DNA from: Amaranthus tricolor | Lineage: Eukaryota > Streptophyta > Magnoliopsida > Caryophyllales > Amaranthaceae | Direction of reading: 5' to 3' | NCBI RefSeq assembly: GCF_026212465.1 | Contig: NC_080057.1 | Location: 21,844,147 to 21,908,146, forward strand | DNA: 64,000 bases | Shown: piece after piece, positions 11,401 to 21,524 of the stretch | Numbering within the stretch: the stretch's first letter is position 1 | Layout: each line of letters opens with the position of its first letter | Made by a program: the position numbers and the translations under genes | Notes under the pieces: model-generated | Database searches by the model: none | Told to the model about the DNA's origin: nothing | What the model saw: only the letters and a program-made list of their open reading frames with translations

Positions 11401-14400
11401 CAAGGCTCTTGAAACCTTCTTGCGGTGTTTCATTAATGGCCAACCCAAGCATTGGGAAAAATGGCTATCATGGGCTGAATTTTGTTACAACACCGCCCCT
11501 CATGCCACTATCATGATGACTCCATTCCAGGCTTTATATGGGCGACCTCCTCCTCACCTCGTCTGTTTTGGTAACTCTCGTACCCAGGTCGATAGTTTGG
11601 AACAACTTCTAAAGGAATGGGATGCCATGCTCGATGAAATTGAGTTCAATTTGATCAAAGGGCAACAAGCTATGAAGTACAATGCTGATTTGAAGCGTCG
11701 GGAAGTCTCTTTTGTGGAAGGTGATTTGGTGTTCCTCAAGCTTCAACCCTATCGGCAACGTTCCTTGGCCAAACGATCTAATGAAAAATTGGCTCCTCGT
11801 TTCTTTGGTCTATACTCTGTTCTCCAGAAAATAGGCTATTCTCCTTTTATGGTTTGTGTGTAGTAAACTCTCTTTGTTGTGCACAAACCCAATAACAAAT
11901 TTATTTGGGAGTGTGTAGATTGATAGAGTATGAAACATATTATGAGACTACAAATATCAGCTTAGGCTTTTGGTTTAATTGGTTCCCTAACAGAGATAGA
12001 ATAGTTAGAGCCAGGTATTACATTTTGTATGCGGAATGTTGATATAATTAGTATAATTGCCCTTGTTGCAGGTTGGAGCCCAAAGTGCACAAATGAAGTT
12101 CACTCCAGTGTACCAACACTTCTCATGGCAATCATACAATGAGGAGACAACTTCAACTGATGACAATACGTTTTCGGTCGTGGGTTTATTAGAACAAGTT
12201 AATACTACAAGAGATAGGACTGATTACTTGTGGTATATGACTGAGTGAGTACTCGTGCATATAAACTTCCTTCTAATTTAGGAATTTTCTTACATCATTT
12301 AGTTAAATCGTGTGCACTTTTCATTTACGTGTAGTTGCACATGATGTTTGCTATCAAGGGTCAGTCGGAAACAATCTCTTTGTTAGTCTTATCACTAACA
12401 AGGGTAAGATTGCATACATCTGACCTCCAAACCCCAACTTAAATGGGAGTCATTTAATGGCGTTTCGGTAATGGAACATTGTTGTATTCGGTTTACATTT
12501 CTCATACTTGTGTGTTGTTCTCTTACAGAGTCAACATTGATCCTGGTGAAGGATTCTTGACGAGTGGAAAATGGCCAATTCTTAACGTTATGTCAGCTGG
12601 ACATGCTTTGTATGTTTTCATCAATGGAAATTTAGCTGGTAACTATGATATCTTTTAACTTCAATTATGCAAAATCTATCCCAATAGCATCTCAAAGATT
12701 ATGGAATCTTATTTCCTAGACAGACACAAAAGAAGTATGTATTAAGTTCATTTACTATCTCTTCGTTTGTGACATGGAATGAAAATGAGCCGGGTCCACA
12801 GTCCATTACATAACAGCTGCTTTAGAATGGATTTTGAGCTTATTGATCCACAAAGTACCATTGCATAACATTTGATAACTTATGAAGTAATAGCCACTAT
12901 AAGTGGTTATTTTAACATTTTAGCTATTAACTTTTTTTAAAAATGTGTTTGGTTCAAAGGTCTATATAATTCTAGAAAAGTTGAATTATTATGATAAAAT
13001 GGATTTTATTTAAGCTAACAATTCACATTGTGATGTCTGAGAAACCAGTCGTAACACCACGAGGGGTCGCGTCCGCGCCATAGTGACCGCGCAATCGCGA
13101 CAACTTCCATGATTTTTTCTTATGAGCTCTACTCACACGTAACTAATTGATTGTTGATTTTTGCTAAGTTAAATGACATAACTTTCTTTTTTTTCTTTTT
13201 GTGGTAGATACTGCATATGGAAGTCTTGAATTTCCAAAGGTTACTTTCAGTGAAGGTGTGAATTTGAGGGCTGGAATCAACAAAATCTCATTACTAAGCC
13301 TTGCTGTTGGGTTACCGGTGTGTTCTCTGTTGCTCACACTTATAAGATAATTTGTCAAATGCACTTGGTCATGTATATATCATAGTGTCACATGATTTGT
13401 TAAATTTTCTCGTAAATCGCAATAAAAAATGCGAAGTACGGTCAGTTGTAGGCTATTATTTGGTCATTTTGAGCGAATTGCGAATAGCCAATGAATTATG
13501 TAACATTGATTCTATCACAACTGTCTACCATGATACTTTTCCCTCTAAATTACTAAATAGTTCTTTTTTGTCAGAATGTTGGCCCTAATTTTGAGCGGTG
13601 GAATGCTGGTGTTCTTGGTCCTGTTTCTTTAAGCGGTCTGAACGAGGGGAGGAGGGACTTGACATGGCAAAAATGGTCATACAAGGTGCAATCCGTTTTC
13701 ATGAACTGGTGTTAGTTATCTTGGAAAATAACTCACATGTGATCCGACATCGAAGAATTAGAGAGAGGTTGACAAACATATATACGTGATGTGCCACTCC
13801 TTCTAATACCAATTGGTTTAGGATGGAATCTCATCGGGTTTGTATGCAGTCAACTCTCCTCTTATGCGGGTGTTGTTGTGTACAAGCCCAATAACAAATA
13901 TAGAAAGTTTTCGTCCATCGTTTTATTTTATACTATTCTCATTTGGTTTCCTCTTAGATTGGGATGAAGGGAGAATCCTTGAATCTACATTCGCTTACAG
14001 GCGTCTCCAATGTTGAGTGGATCGAGGGCAAGTTTTTAGCTCAAAGACAGCCGTTGACATGGTACAAAGTGAGTTTTCAAACCTTTAACTTCGACATAAC
14101 ATTTTTGTGAACCGGATATTATTTAAATAGGCATTATTCGGTCGATGATTTCAGACTACTTTTAATGCTCCATCTGGAAATGAACCCCTTGCTTTAGATA
14201 TGGGTGCAATGGGTAAGGGTCAAGTATGGATTAACGGACATAATATTGGACGTTATTGGCCTGCTTATGTAGCAAAAGGTTCGTGTAGCGACTGTAGCTA
14301 TGCGGGGTATTTTAGTGAGAAGAAATGCTTAAGCTATTGTGGAGATGCTTCTCAAAGATGGTGAGTAAAATACTTGGAACTCTGCTCCATTCTATAGTCC

Positions 14401-16125
14401 CCATAAAAAGAGTACTCCTGAACGGTATTACATGATTCGCCGGCTAATAAGCTTTTTTGCAATTCGCTCTAAATGACCCAAAAATAGCTTAAAGTTAAAC
14501 CGACCTTAATTCACTTTTTTTGATTCGTCATTCACGAGGAGATTAGAAAATCTATGACATTGTTCTTGGATAATAAATTCTTACGATCACATTGAATCAT
14601 TGATATGTTCGTTATTTCGATGTACCAAAGATTAATAATTCCTTGGTTTCGAATTATAGTGGATTATATGGCTTATTAAATCATGTGCACTTCTTTTTTA
14701 TGTGAAGTTGCAAGTAATATCTGCTACCGGGAGTCGATTGGAAACAACCTCTTTGTTATCATTAACTAAGGTAAGGTTATGCGCATTCAACCTTCTCAAA
14801 TTTCGCTTAGGTGAGTCACTTAATGGTATTGGGGTATAGAATATAGCATTGAATCATTGATAAAACTTGAGATTAACACCATCATCGTTTTTCATAATTC
14901 TATGTTCGACCAATGACAAAGATGATTTCAGGTACCACGTTCCTCGGTCATGGCTGAAGCCAACCGGAAATCTGATGGTTGTATTTGAAGAAATGGGTGG
15001 AGACCCAAACTACATATCTTTGATGAAGAAAGAAATAAGCAGTATTTGTTCCGACATGAACGAGTGGCAACCGAACCTCGTAAATTGGCATTTGAAATCT
15101 TCTAGGAGGATCAACAAACCATTGCGACCAAAGGCTAACCTATGGTGTGCTCCTGGTCAGAAGATATCCTCTATTAAGTTCGCGAGTTTTGGTACACCGG
15201 AAGGATCTTGTGGAAGTTATAGACAAGGAAGCTGTCACGCTCACAAGTCCTACGATATATTCGAAAGGGTATGTTCACCTTGCCTTAAAAATTTAGGAGT
15301 ATAGAATTTTCATTTTGTCTGATCCCCTATCATACCCTTAGAATGGAAATGAGGTTGTTCCGTTACATAATGCCACTTTATATTGGATTTTGAGCTTACG
15401 AAACTGTAAACCCCATTACATAACCTATTATTCAAAAACATGGAGTAACAACCATAATAATTTGCTATTCTAACATATCCAGGGGCGGAGCAAAGATTTT
15501 ACAGACCCTATTTATTTTTTGCGATGTCTTATAAAATGGGCCCCTCCATTATATTAAAAGATAAAAAAATTTCCACTTCGAGAAAAATAATTTAAGACAA
15601 AATGTATTGTATGTTGCAACATTATATTACTTCAAATATAAAAAAGGTTTACTAACAAATCACTTAAAAGGTGTTGCTCAAAACCGGTTCTGAATAGCAC
15701 CATTAAATAATTGAGGCCGGCCCCTTATCTCTGGGGCCCTAGGCGGTTGGTTACCCTGGATAGCCTAAGAACCGGCCTTGGCGTTAACAACATCACGACT
15801 ATTATCGCGTTCGCAACTTGCGCCTCATTCAGGGCTTGTTCGCCAGGTTGAGTTAGGGCTTTGAGCATGGCAGTATGCTGTGCTGCCCTTTTGTCCTGTT
15901 AGTAAAAATTTCAATCCTTGGTCCATGTTTGCTAGGCTGCTCACTTCTATAATTTGAATCCATCGGACGACATCAGTCTTCTTCTAGCTGAAATTTAGCT
16001 TCTTGTGTGTTCAGGATTGTGTTGGTCAAGCGGGTTGTGCAATAACTGTTGAGCCCGAGCTATTTGGGGGTGATCCATGTCCTAGTGTTATGAAAAAACT
16101 TGCTGTCGAGGCTATTTGCAGCTGA
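2434..16125 (+). CDS. BGAL: Beta-galactosidase, GH35, with C-terminal SUEL lectin domain (19 exons)
   Basis: Removes terminal beta-galactose from cell-wall galactans and arabinogalactan proteins; secreted. Exons: 2434-2613, 3110-3205, 3335-3447, 3978-4044, 4432-4524, 4657-4800, 5514-5602, 5699-5804, 5890-5977, 6625-6743, 6845-7009, 12072-12244, 12529-12638, 13208-13317, 13575-13685, 13958-14068, 14155-14360, 14932-15268, 16015-16125. They sum to 2529 nt (842 aa), the usual length for plant BGALs, with GT-AG borders and consistent phase throughout. Residues 1 to about 29 are a hydrophobic signal peptide. The GH35 signature [14 protein letters not shown] gives acid/base Glu187, and MWTEAWTGW gives nucleophile Glu256. 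A cysteine-rich SUEL/galactose-lectin domain fills about residue 760 to the end and closes with VEAICS. The gene resembles the BGAL1/BGAL3 group, but the exact orthologue is not settled. Intron 11 (7010-12071) is swollen by a retrotransposon in the same orientation; the exons are intact. Confidence 0.95.
2755..3092 (+). repeat. Minisatellite: four tandem copies of about 84 bp in BGAL intron 1
   Basis: Copies start at about 2755, 2839, 2923 and 3008, each with attggt followed by a T/C-rich stretch. Each then has a GGGCGGGACTCATTGGGA-like block and a ttcatttttgtgtata tail. The spacing is 84, 84 and 85 bp. The copies are visibly diverged. The array ends about 17 bp before the exon 2 acceptor, so it fills the 3' half of the intron. 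Open frames across it are repeat translations, not genes. Confidence 0.85.
3728..3925. repeat. MITE-like element, family M2 (tgagacggt ends), BGAL intron 3
   Basis: The left tip tatgagacagtttcaccatg is matched in inverted form by tctccatgagaccgttttt on the right. Between them lie repeated gtgatcactttaa phrases. Related copies with the same tips and internal gatcactttaa/aattgtaa phrases occur at about 17975-18355, 31362-31515 and 45028-45475. It carries no coding potential. Confidence 0.5.
4868..5320 (+). repeat. Two tandem AU-SINE-like units in BGAL intron 6
   Basis: Two units of about 223 bp lie head to tail (4868-5090 and 5091 to about 5320). Each starts ttaaatcgtgta, then has cggaaac-like text, cctctttgttagcactaaca, a gttgcgtayatc block, cccttaaaccccgcc and a tgttgt end. 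The shared tail tatggttgctact shows that the duplication includes flanking sequence. The block order and the TTG-rich 3' end resemble angiosperm AU-SINEs. No protein is encoded. Confidence 0.6.
6050..6480. repeat. GGGTCA-rich repeat debris in BGAL intron 9
   Basis: This stretch is dense in ggtcaggtcat, gggtcagcttcgggtta and cgggttgggtc phrases and contains gggttataaccc. A related stretch with gggttataac and gacccgaaacccaacc lies at about 55385-55880 in RHD3 intron 22. I read both as old non-autonomous transposon copies, but I could not fix ends or target duplications. Confidence 0.3.
7504..7517 (+). other. tRNA-iMet primer-binding site of the retrotransposon
   Basis: The string ttggtatcagagca matches the usual plant retroelement primer-binding site complementary to initiator methionine tRNA. 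It marks the 3' border of the 5' LTR two or three bases upstream. Confidence 0.85.
7537..11863 (+). pseudogene. Ty3/gypsy gag-pol remnant
   Basis: Gag starts at the ATG at 7537. A capsid-type stretch follows ([17 protein letters not shown] region, about 7940-8180), then a degenerate CX2C zinc knuckle (CFKCDERW, about 8622). An aspartic protease shows the [12 protein letters not shown] motif (about 8853). Reverse transcriptase follows, with the catalytic block read as FFDD (about 9880). RNase H shows the ETDASG motif (about 10320) and integrase a CAICQQQK zinc finger (about 11010). In-frame stops fall at about 7615, 7936, 8180, 8821, 9697 and 10084. Frameshifts fall near 8690, 10110, 10850, 11110 and 11270-11340. 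The element cannot make a working polyprotein. The gag and zinc-knuckle style suggests a chromovirus-like lineage, which is tentative. Confidence 0.85.
11864..12071 (+). other. Remainder of BGAL intron 11 with a repeat fragment shared with intron 15
   Basis: The phrases gtaaactctctttgttgtg and caagcccaataacaaat-like text here recur at about 13850-13900 in intron 15 (gtcaactctcctcttatg, gcccaataacaaatat). A weak primer-site-like string, ttagagccaggtatt, lies at about 12005-12019. This suggests a second, LTR/TRIM-like fragment at the truncated 3' end of the retrotransposon. The intron ends ccttgttgcag. Confidence 0.4.
12303..12497 (+). repeat. AU-SINE-like copy, BGAL intron 12
   Basis: Starts ttaaatcgtgtgcac and continues with gggtcagtcggaaacaatct, ctttgttagtcttatcacta, a gattgcatacatctgacctc block and a cattgttgt end. 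It has the same block order as the tandem pair in intron 6, which places it in the same family and orientation. Confidence 0.6.
12745..13000 (+). repeat. Degenerate repeat shared between BGAL introns 13 and 18
   Basis: The phrases cattacataacagctgcttt, gaatggattttgagctta and a later cattgcataacatttgataa recur in order in intron 18. There, at about 15335-15480, they read gttacataatgccacttta, ttggattttgagctta and cattacataaccta. Both stretches look like diverged copies of one non-coding element. Confidence 0.4.
13715..13957 (+). repeat. LTR/TRIM-like fragment in BGAL intron 15
   Basis: The intron contains gtgttagttatcttggaaaa, catgtgatccgacatcga, ataccaattggtttaggatg and gggtgttgttgtgtacaagc. 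TGTTAG...CCGACATCG followed by an ACCAATTGG block is typical of plant TRIM or short LTR ends. The tail resembles the sequence at 11868-11905. No second terminal copy was found, so it may be a solo fragment. Confidence 0.4.
14676..14852 (+). repeat. AU-SINE-like copy, BGAL intron 17
   Basis: Starts ttaaatcatgtgcactt and continues with gagtcgattggaaacaacct, ctttgttatcattaact, ggttatgcgcattcaacctt and tcgcttaggtgagtcactta. It is diverged, in plus orientation, and ends without a clear TTG run. Confidence 0.55.
15480..15830 (+). repeat. Transposon debris in BGAL intron 18 (caggggcggagc / gaggccggcccc)
   Basis: The string ccaggggcggagcaaag at 15479 resembles tips of plant hAT-type non-autonomous elements. 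Further on, gaggccggccccttatctct and ggggccctaggcggttgg resemble another common plant repeat tip. I could not pair termini or find target duplications, so these are reported only as probable fragments. Confidence 0.3.
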
Positions 16126-18368
16126 TGTGTGGCGCTATCATGATCTTGTGAGGAAAGCCTTGGAGCTCTCCGATTCTTTCGATAATTAAGTTCGGGTTTT
16201 GCAACGTTTCCTCTTATTTTTCGTTCGTACACACCATATTGATCCATTTTGGCTTTTGAGTACTTGGTGAAGTTGTGCAAACTTGCAACACACTCAAGTC
16301 CAAAGCATGTACAAAAACCATAGATGCACTCCATTTTTGTGATCAAAAAAAGAAGTGAAAACATGAATTAGTTGTGTAGACTCTTATGAGTAGGAGTAGG
16401 GGACTCTAGCACATTGAGATGAATTACTACCATGTTGTTTCTTTTTGAATTTGCTACTAAAAGTGTCATTTTTTTCTCATAATATGTAATTTTCAGTAGC
16501 AAACTCAGAGGGACAGAAGATTAGTTATTTTCATAGTAGAGTCTATTTTTGAGTGCTTTTTAGTTGCTATAATAATTGTAATGAAAAACAATATCTAAGG
16601 TAATATTCGGGAATATGTAATTCTTTATCTAAAAACATTTGCAAATAATATAACCAAGAATTGCATTTTTTTTTCTGTTGGAGTAAATAATGATTTCTTC
16701 CGACAATGTTCTAAATTTGATTTTTACTTAATCCTTATCTTTCTTTAGTTTACCCAATAATTATCAAAAAGATATTTTCTTAGTTCCTTAGTAGAGAGAA
16801 ACTTGTATATGATTTTTCATTGATATTTACCAGTGACATATATTCATGTGAGACTTTATTAAATTCGTTTCGACGTATAGAATTTTATTATATCCCTTTT
16901 ATATTTTTTACGAAAAGAATTTTTAAATATTATGTCTGGAACTTATGCCTTGAAAATTGTGTAAAACACAAATGAGAATCTCAAATGAAAACACAAGGAG
17001 TACAAACAAATAACAGTCGCATAGATTCAAAAATAGTGATCACAAAATTGGACCTAAAAGAAAACGTTTACCTGTGTTTAATGAGTGATTTATTGATTAA
17101 GTATTATTTTGGAAGTTATCTGACTATGTGATATATAATTATATAAAATTTTTAAAATTTTAAGGTATTTCTAAAGTTTTAATATAAATTATTATTTTAT
17201 AAAATGAAGTTGAAATTACTCAATTTTTCCGAGTTAAAGAGTTTTCTTTGCGTATTTCTTACATATATTGCAGATGAGTAAGCATGACTTGGGAAGAGAA
17301 AGGAAAATATTATCTCTTAGAATGGTATTGACGAAAAAAATTCTCCTTAAATTGATATTTACATCTTGCAATGTAGGTTTTTAGTTTTTTTTTTTTGTGT
17401 TATCAATATTTTAGGATATTTATTTATTGAATATTTTGAAGTTGTTTCTCATTTGATGAAGGATATTCTTTTTTAGAAAAATTAGGTTTATTCTTATTTT
17501 AATAGTTGAATATTGAGTTAAATTTTATTTTAATAGTATCATATAATATTTTTCATTAAACTTTACTATGATATTGAGTCTATATTAAGTCAAAAACGAT
17601 TTTACATGTCATAATTATTGAATATTAACACAAAAGATAAAAGTGGGCAAAAAAAAAAAGATTATAGCACACAAATAAAGACCTCAAATCAAATTCGATC
17701 AGGTTTGAATCGGATCAAAATTTATGTAGTTTAGTCGATTAATAAAAAGAAAAATTACCGTGAATAATATAAACTTTCGCTGATCTCCCTACAATAATAA
17801 TACAACTTTTATTTATAATAGGCTATTTGACAAAAACAAAAGTAATCTATGGTTAAACAAAAGTTGGTATTATTTTAAGAAAACACCTATTATTCACAAT
17901 AATCAAATATATTATTGTAGGAAAATTAGCAAAAATTTATATTAATCACGATAATTTTTTATTAAAAATTTCAGCAATATATGAGACTATCTCACAATGA
18001 AACATGTTCAAATAATTACCTCATTTTCTAATTGATCACCTTATATTATAAGTGATCGCTTTAAGATTATCACGCTAAGACTATAAAAAGGCTCACTTTA
18101 AAATTGTAAGTAATCACTATAATATAGTAAGTGTATGTTTGTTCAACACAATAAAAATAGTCTCACTATAAAATTGTCTCACTGGATCTGTTCCGAGTCG
18201 AGGGACTCTTTGGCCGTATTCTCTTCTGCAGCTATGAGTTGCCGCTTTTTTCTTTTCCCAAACCTTGATTATAGTTCTATAAGCGGAATATACTGACCAA
18301 CTTGGTAAGATAATGATGATGACGATCATAAAATCGTCTCACTTAGGCATTAGTGTAAAAAATTAAAG
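16126..18368. other. BGAL 3' flank and AT-rich spacer
   Basis: The 3' untranslated region probably runs a few hundred bases past the stop codon at 16123-16125. After that the sequence is AT-rich spacer without a convincing gene. The minus-strand open frame at 16026-16364 overlaps the last BGAL exon antisense and is not supported. The M2 and SINE-like copies at about 17975-18355 end this spacer next to the MULE. Confidence 0.6.
17975..18355. repeat. M2 MITE-like copy with an internal SINE-like insert
   Basis: The outer parts carry the M2 phrases (tatgagactatctcacaatg, agtgatcgcttt, taaaatcgtctcactta). From about 18180 to 18330 the text changes to tgttccgagtcgagggactc, ctctttggccgtattctctt and gaatatactgaccaactt. 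It ends in a gatgatgacgat-type run before M2 sequence resumes. A B-box-like gttccgagtcg and a simple-repeat tail suggest a SINE nested inside the M2 copy. Confidence 0.45.
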
Positions 18369-18659
18369 GGTATTATTATTCATCGCCATCCCCCTAATGA
18401 AATTACGAATTTCACTTGGACTTAAAACTTGTTTAACAAATGTAAATCGCACTTAATAACACTATTATCACATAATAACATTATTATCGCGACTCTATAT
18501 ATATTGAATTTTCAGAGGCATCCTTGTAGGATATACGAATTCAAACACGGTACTATCTCTCTAAAAACTCTCTAATAATGTTCTTCGATTTTAAACAAGC
18601 TGTTAGTTAGAATCGATTAACTATGGCTAACGAAAGCGACTATGAATCGGATCCGGTAC

Positions 18660-18760
18660 GTACTTTAATCGATTTGAATCGATGTATTTTTTTTAAAAAA
18701 AAAGTCGCAAAAACTAGGCAAGTAGACCACGGTTCAGTCGCACAAAACGTGTGACTGGTT
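18660..18760 (+). repeat. Left subterminal GC-rich module of the MULE
   Basis: The text agtcgcaaaaactagg and cacggttcagtcgcacaaaa (18728-18747) is a GC-richer island just before the ATT repeat. Nearly the same words, in the same orientation, occur in the right arm at 25749-25763 (cacggttcagtcgca) and 25784-25802 (cggctcagtcgcacaaaa). Confidence 0.6.
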
Positions 18761-18764
18761 TTTT

Positions 18765-18900
18765 TTTTTAATTTAATTTACTTTATTATTTAAATTATTA
18801 TTATTAATGTTATTATTAATATTATTATAATATTATTATTATTAATAATAATATTATTTGTATTTTTTTATTATTGTTATTATTATTATTATATATTTTT

Positions 18901-18950
<50 letters not shown>

Positions 18951-18953
18951 ATT

Positions 18954-18994
<41 letters not shown>

Positions 18995-19295
18995 AAGTAA
19001 TTTATATTATTAACATTACTATTATTTTGTAATTATTTATTTAAATAATTTATAATTATATGTTATTATTATTATTTTCTTATTATTTAATATTAATTTG
19101 TTTTATTATTATTACAACTATTTTATTATATTTTTTGTATTGTTATTATTTTAATATTAATTATTTAAGTGAGTTATAATTTTTAATTAATATTAATTTG
19201 TATTGCTTATATTTTAATATTAATTATTAAAGTAATTTATAATTTTTATTTATTACTGAATGTTTTTATTATTAATGTTTGTATGTATAATTTTT
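18765..19295 (+). repeat. ATT microsatellite arm (left) inside the transposase intron
   Basis: About 500 bp made mostly of TTA/ATT units, the longest unbroken run being at about 18901-18950. It lies within the first intron of the transposase gene. The right arm of the element has the mirror AAT repeats. Confidence 0.9.
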
Positions 19296-21524
19296 TAATG
19301 ACCTAATGTATGGTTTGTTTCATATTTCAAAGTTACAGGACTTTGAAAACTTAGAAGACAACGTAGATTACTCCGGTAGATTTGTTACAAATAGGAAATT
19401 TGTTTCCTTAGATGAATTACATAGTTGGGCCGATGCGATAGCAATAACAATTGGTTTTCAATTTACACGTGCTTCTTATAAACAAAAAGAAGGACGTTCT
19501 AGAGTTAGTGTGTATTTAAGATGTCACCGCTATGGTAATATTAGAGGTGATTTATATAATCTAGATAATGCTGCCCGACCTGGTTCTAAAAGTAGAAGTT
19601 GTGGGTGTAAATTTTTTATTGTAGCAAGTAGTCGTAAACCGGGAGAAAGACCTTGAACTGTAAGGGTGTGTCATGGTGAAAAAGGAAGACATAAAAAGGA
19701 AGACATAACCACCCGCTCTTAGTGTACAGAGATGGTCATGTAAGGGCAAATAGGATCAATGTAGATATTCGGGACCACATACGACAACTTAGTGCAACTG
19801 GCATGCAACCGGCCTTTATCATGACTTCTATTAGAGAAAATTTTTCTGGTTTTTTTACTAGTATGAATCAGATATATAATGTTAGGCAATCAATAAGGAG
19901 AGACTTGGCCACAGAACTTATATGGCCAATGTCTTTATATGGTCACAGAACTTAATTACGTGATTTGGACAGACTTAGATAGCGAAGGGGAATTGAGCAG
20001 ATTATTAGTTGCAAATCTTACCTCTATCCAAACGATACGTACGTGGCCGTATGTTGTGTTGATAAATACAACGTACAAAACAAACAAACAAAAGTGGCCA
20101 CTGTGTGAAGTGATCGGAATAACGCCAACCAATCACAACTTCTTGGTTGCGTTCTGTTTGATGCGAGATGAGGCGGTTGTGTAGTATTCGTGAGTGTTGC
20201 AGGGATTGAGAGATATTTTCGGCACAGCTCAGACTCCTAGCGTCATTATAGCCGATCCAGACGAAGGTTTATCTGCAGCTATTCATGACGTCTTCCCAGG
20301 TAAAAAGGTTTTGTTGATTAATTATTGTCATTCTATCTATTGAATATGTCTTAATTACGTTCAATGTTGTGTTTAATGTAGATGTGCGGCATTTCTTATG
20401 CATTTAGCATATTGCAAACGACGTTGAGAACATGTTGGACAAGTTGTGTGGCGGGAAAAGAAATCAACAAGGGTAGGTATTCAGGAAAAGTAGATGGAAC
20501 CCCTTGGTTGAAAGCTCTACAATCGACGAATTTGAACAGAGATGGCAATCGATCGTGACTACGTGGTCGGTTAGGAACAAAAAGGTCGTTCGGTATTTGG
20601 CTGGAACATGGATTCCACTTAGAGAGAAATTTGTGCGTGCGTGGACGAATGAATGTTTACACATGGGTAACCAGATTACCAGCAGAGTTGAAAGCCAACA
20701 CTCGTCTTTCAAGTATTATCATGGTAGCGGTAATAGCTCATTTGATACCCTGTTCAAAAGGGCATACGCATAGATTACAAACCAGCAAGCCAAGATCCGA
20801 CACGCGTTACAGAAATCCATAAATTCTGTAGCAAGGTCGTTGCGACAACATTTCTTTAGACCTTTATATCGTCACGAATCTATTTATGCCTTGGAGCAGC
20901 TGCGGCTTGAGCATAACCGTATGTTAGATTTGGGTGATTATGTACTTAACAAATGTGGTTGTGTACTTCAACACACCCATGAATTGTCGTGTGCTTGTTA
21001 TTTATATACGTCCATCGGTTCACATGGTGCTTTGTATTTGGATGACATTCATCCATTCTGGAGTACTTTGACGTACACAGAGGTAGGAGATGACACCAAC
21101 GAAAGAGTACGATACGCGAACGCCGATGAAAAAGAGTACTTTCAATCTCTGGTCAATGAAGTCTTAAAATCTGATCACGCATTTGTACGACGCTTGCCTC
21201 AGGTACTTGAGTATGAACTACACCCTGATGGAGCCGATATACCTGAGCCTTACGCAAGTCCACCTAGAAAGAGAAGACCAACCACAAGCAAAACCCTGAG
21301 AAGAAATAAAAGCGCATTTGAATGTAGCAGATCATCTTCTCGTGGTCGAGGGTCTAGATCTTCATCCCGGGGGAGATCTAGTGGTAGATCTAGTGGTCGA
21401 GAAACGCAATCCTCAGTTGGAATTAAGTTTAGTTTCAACTTATCCGGTACATGACTTTCCATTCCGTTATTTAAATTAGTTTGTTACAGCTTAATCTTAC
21501 TAACCTTATTTTCTATAATTGCAG

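Larger units (their letters stand above)
7130..11870 (+). mobile_element. Ty3/gypsy LTR retrotransposon, decayed and lacking its 3' LTR, in BGAL intron 11
   Basis: A primer-binding site at 7504-7517 (ttggtatcagagca, matching the 3' end of initiator Met tRNA) lies right after a probable 5' LTR. That LTR holds a TATA-like ctataaatatatg at about 7315 and a C/T-rich start region, and seems to end ...ggtttcaccaca. Gag, protease, reverse transcriptase, RNase H and integrase follow in Ty3/gypsy order. After the integrase the sequence changes at about 11863-11870 with no chromodomain tail, no polypurine tract and no second copy of the LTR. The left boundary is uncertain. It runs in the same orientation as the host gene. 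Confidence 0.8.
18623..21446 (+). pseudogene. MULE transposase: FAR1-type zinc finger, MULE DDE core, SWIM zinc finger
   Basis: Cuts and moves the element's DNA. A short first exon (18623-18655, MANESDYESDP) splices to 19339 (DFENLEDNVDYSG), keeping phase across an intron full of ATT repeats. Next comes a FAR1/WRKY-GCM-like DNA-binding domain (HSWADAIAITIGFQF... CGCKF... HNHPLL). The MULE core (TYKTNKQKWPLCEVIG; IIADPDEGLSAAIHD) follows, then a SWIM finger (CGCVLQHTHELSCAC, about 20960). Damage: TGA at 19654-19656 where the family has Trp, a small duplication before HNHP (about 19675-19705), a disrupted segment at about 19920-19960, and frame breaks near 20190 and 20290-20480. The first catalytic Asp is read as Asn (INTTYKTN, about 20063). 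The frame continues by splicing at 21446/21525 into the OTU domain. Confidence 0.85.

Noticed and set aside
8219..11739. Minus-strand open frames inside the retrotransposon (8219, 8580, 10026, 10832, 11554)
   Set aside because: They lie opposite gag-pol and show no independent domain.
16026..16364. Minus-strand 112-codon frame at the BGAL 3' end
   Set aside because: It is antisense to the last BGAL exon and 3' flank and has no family resemblance.
18117..18329. Minus-strand 70-codon frame
   Set aside because: It lies in the SINE-like insert within an M2 repeat.
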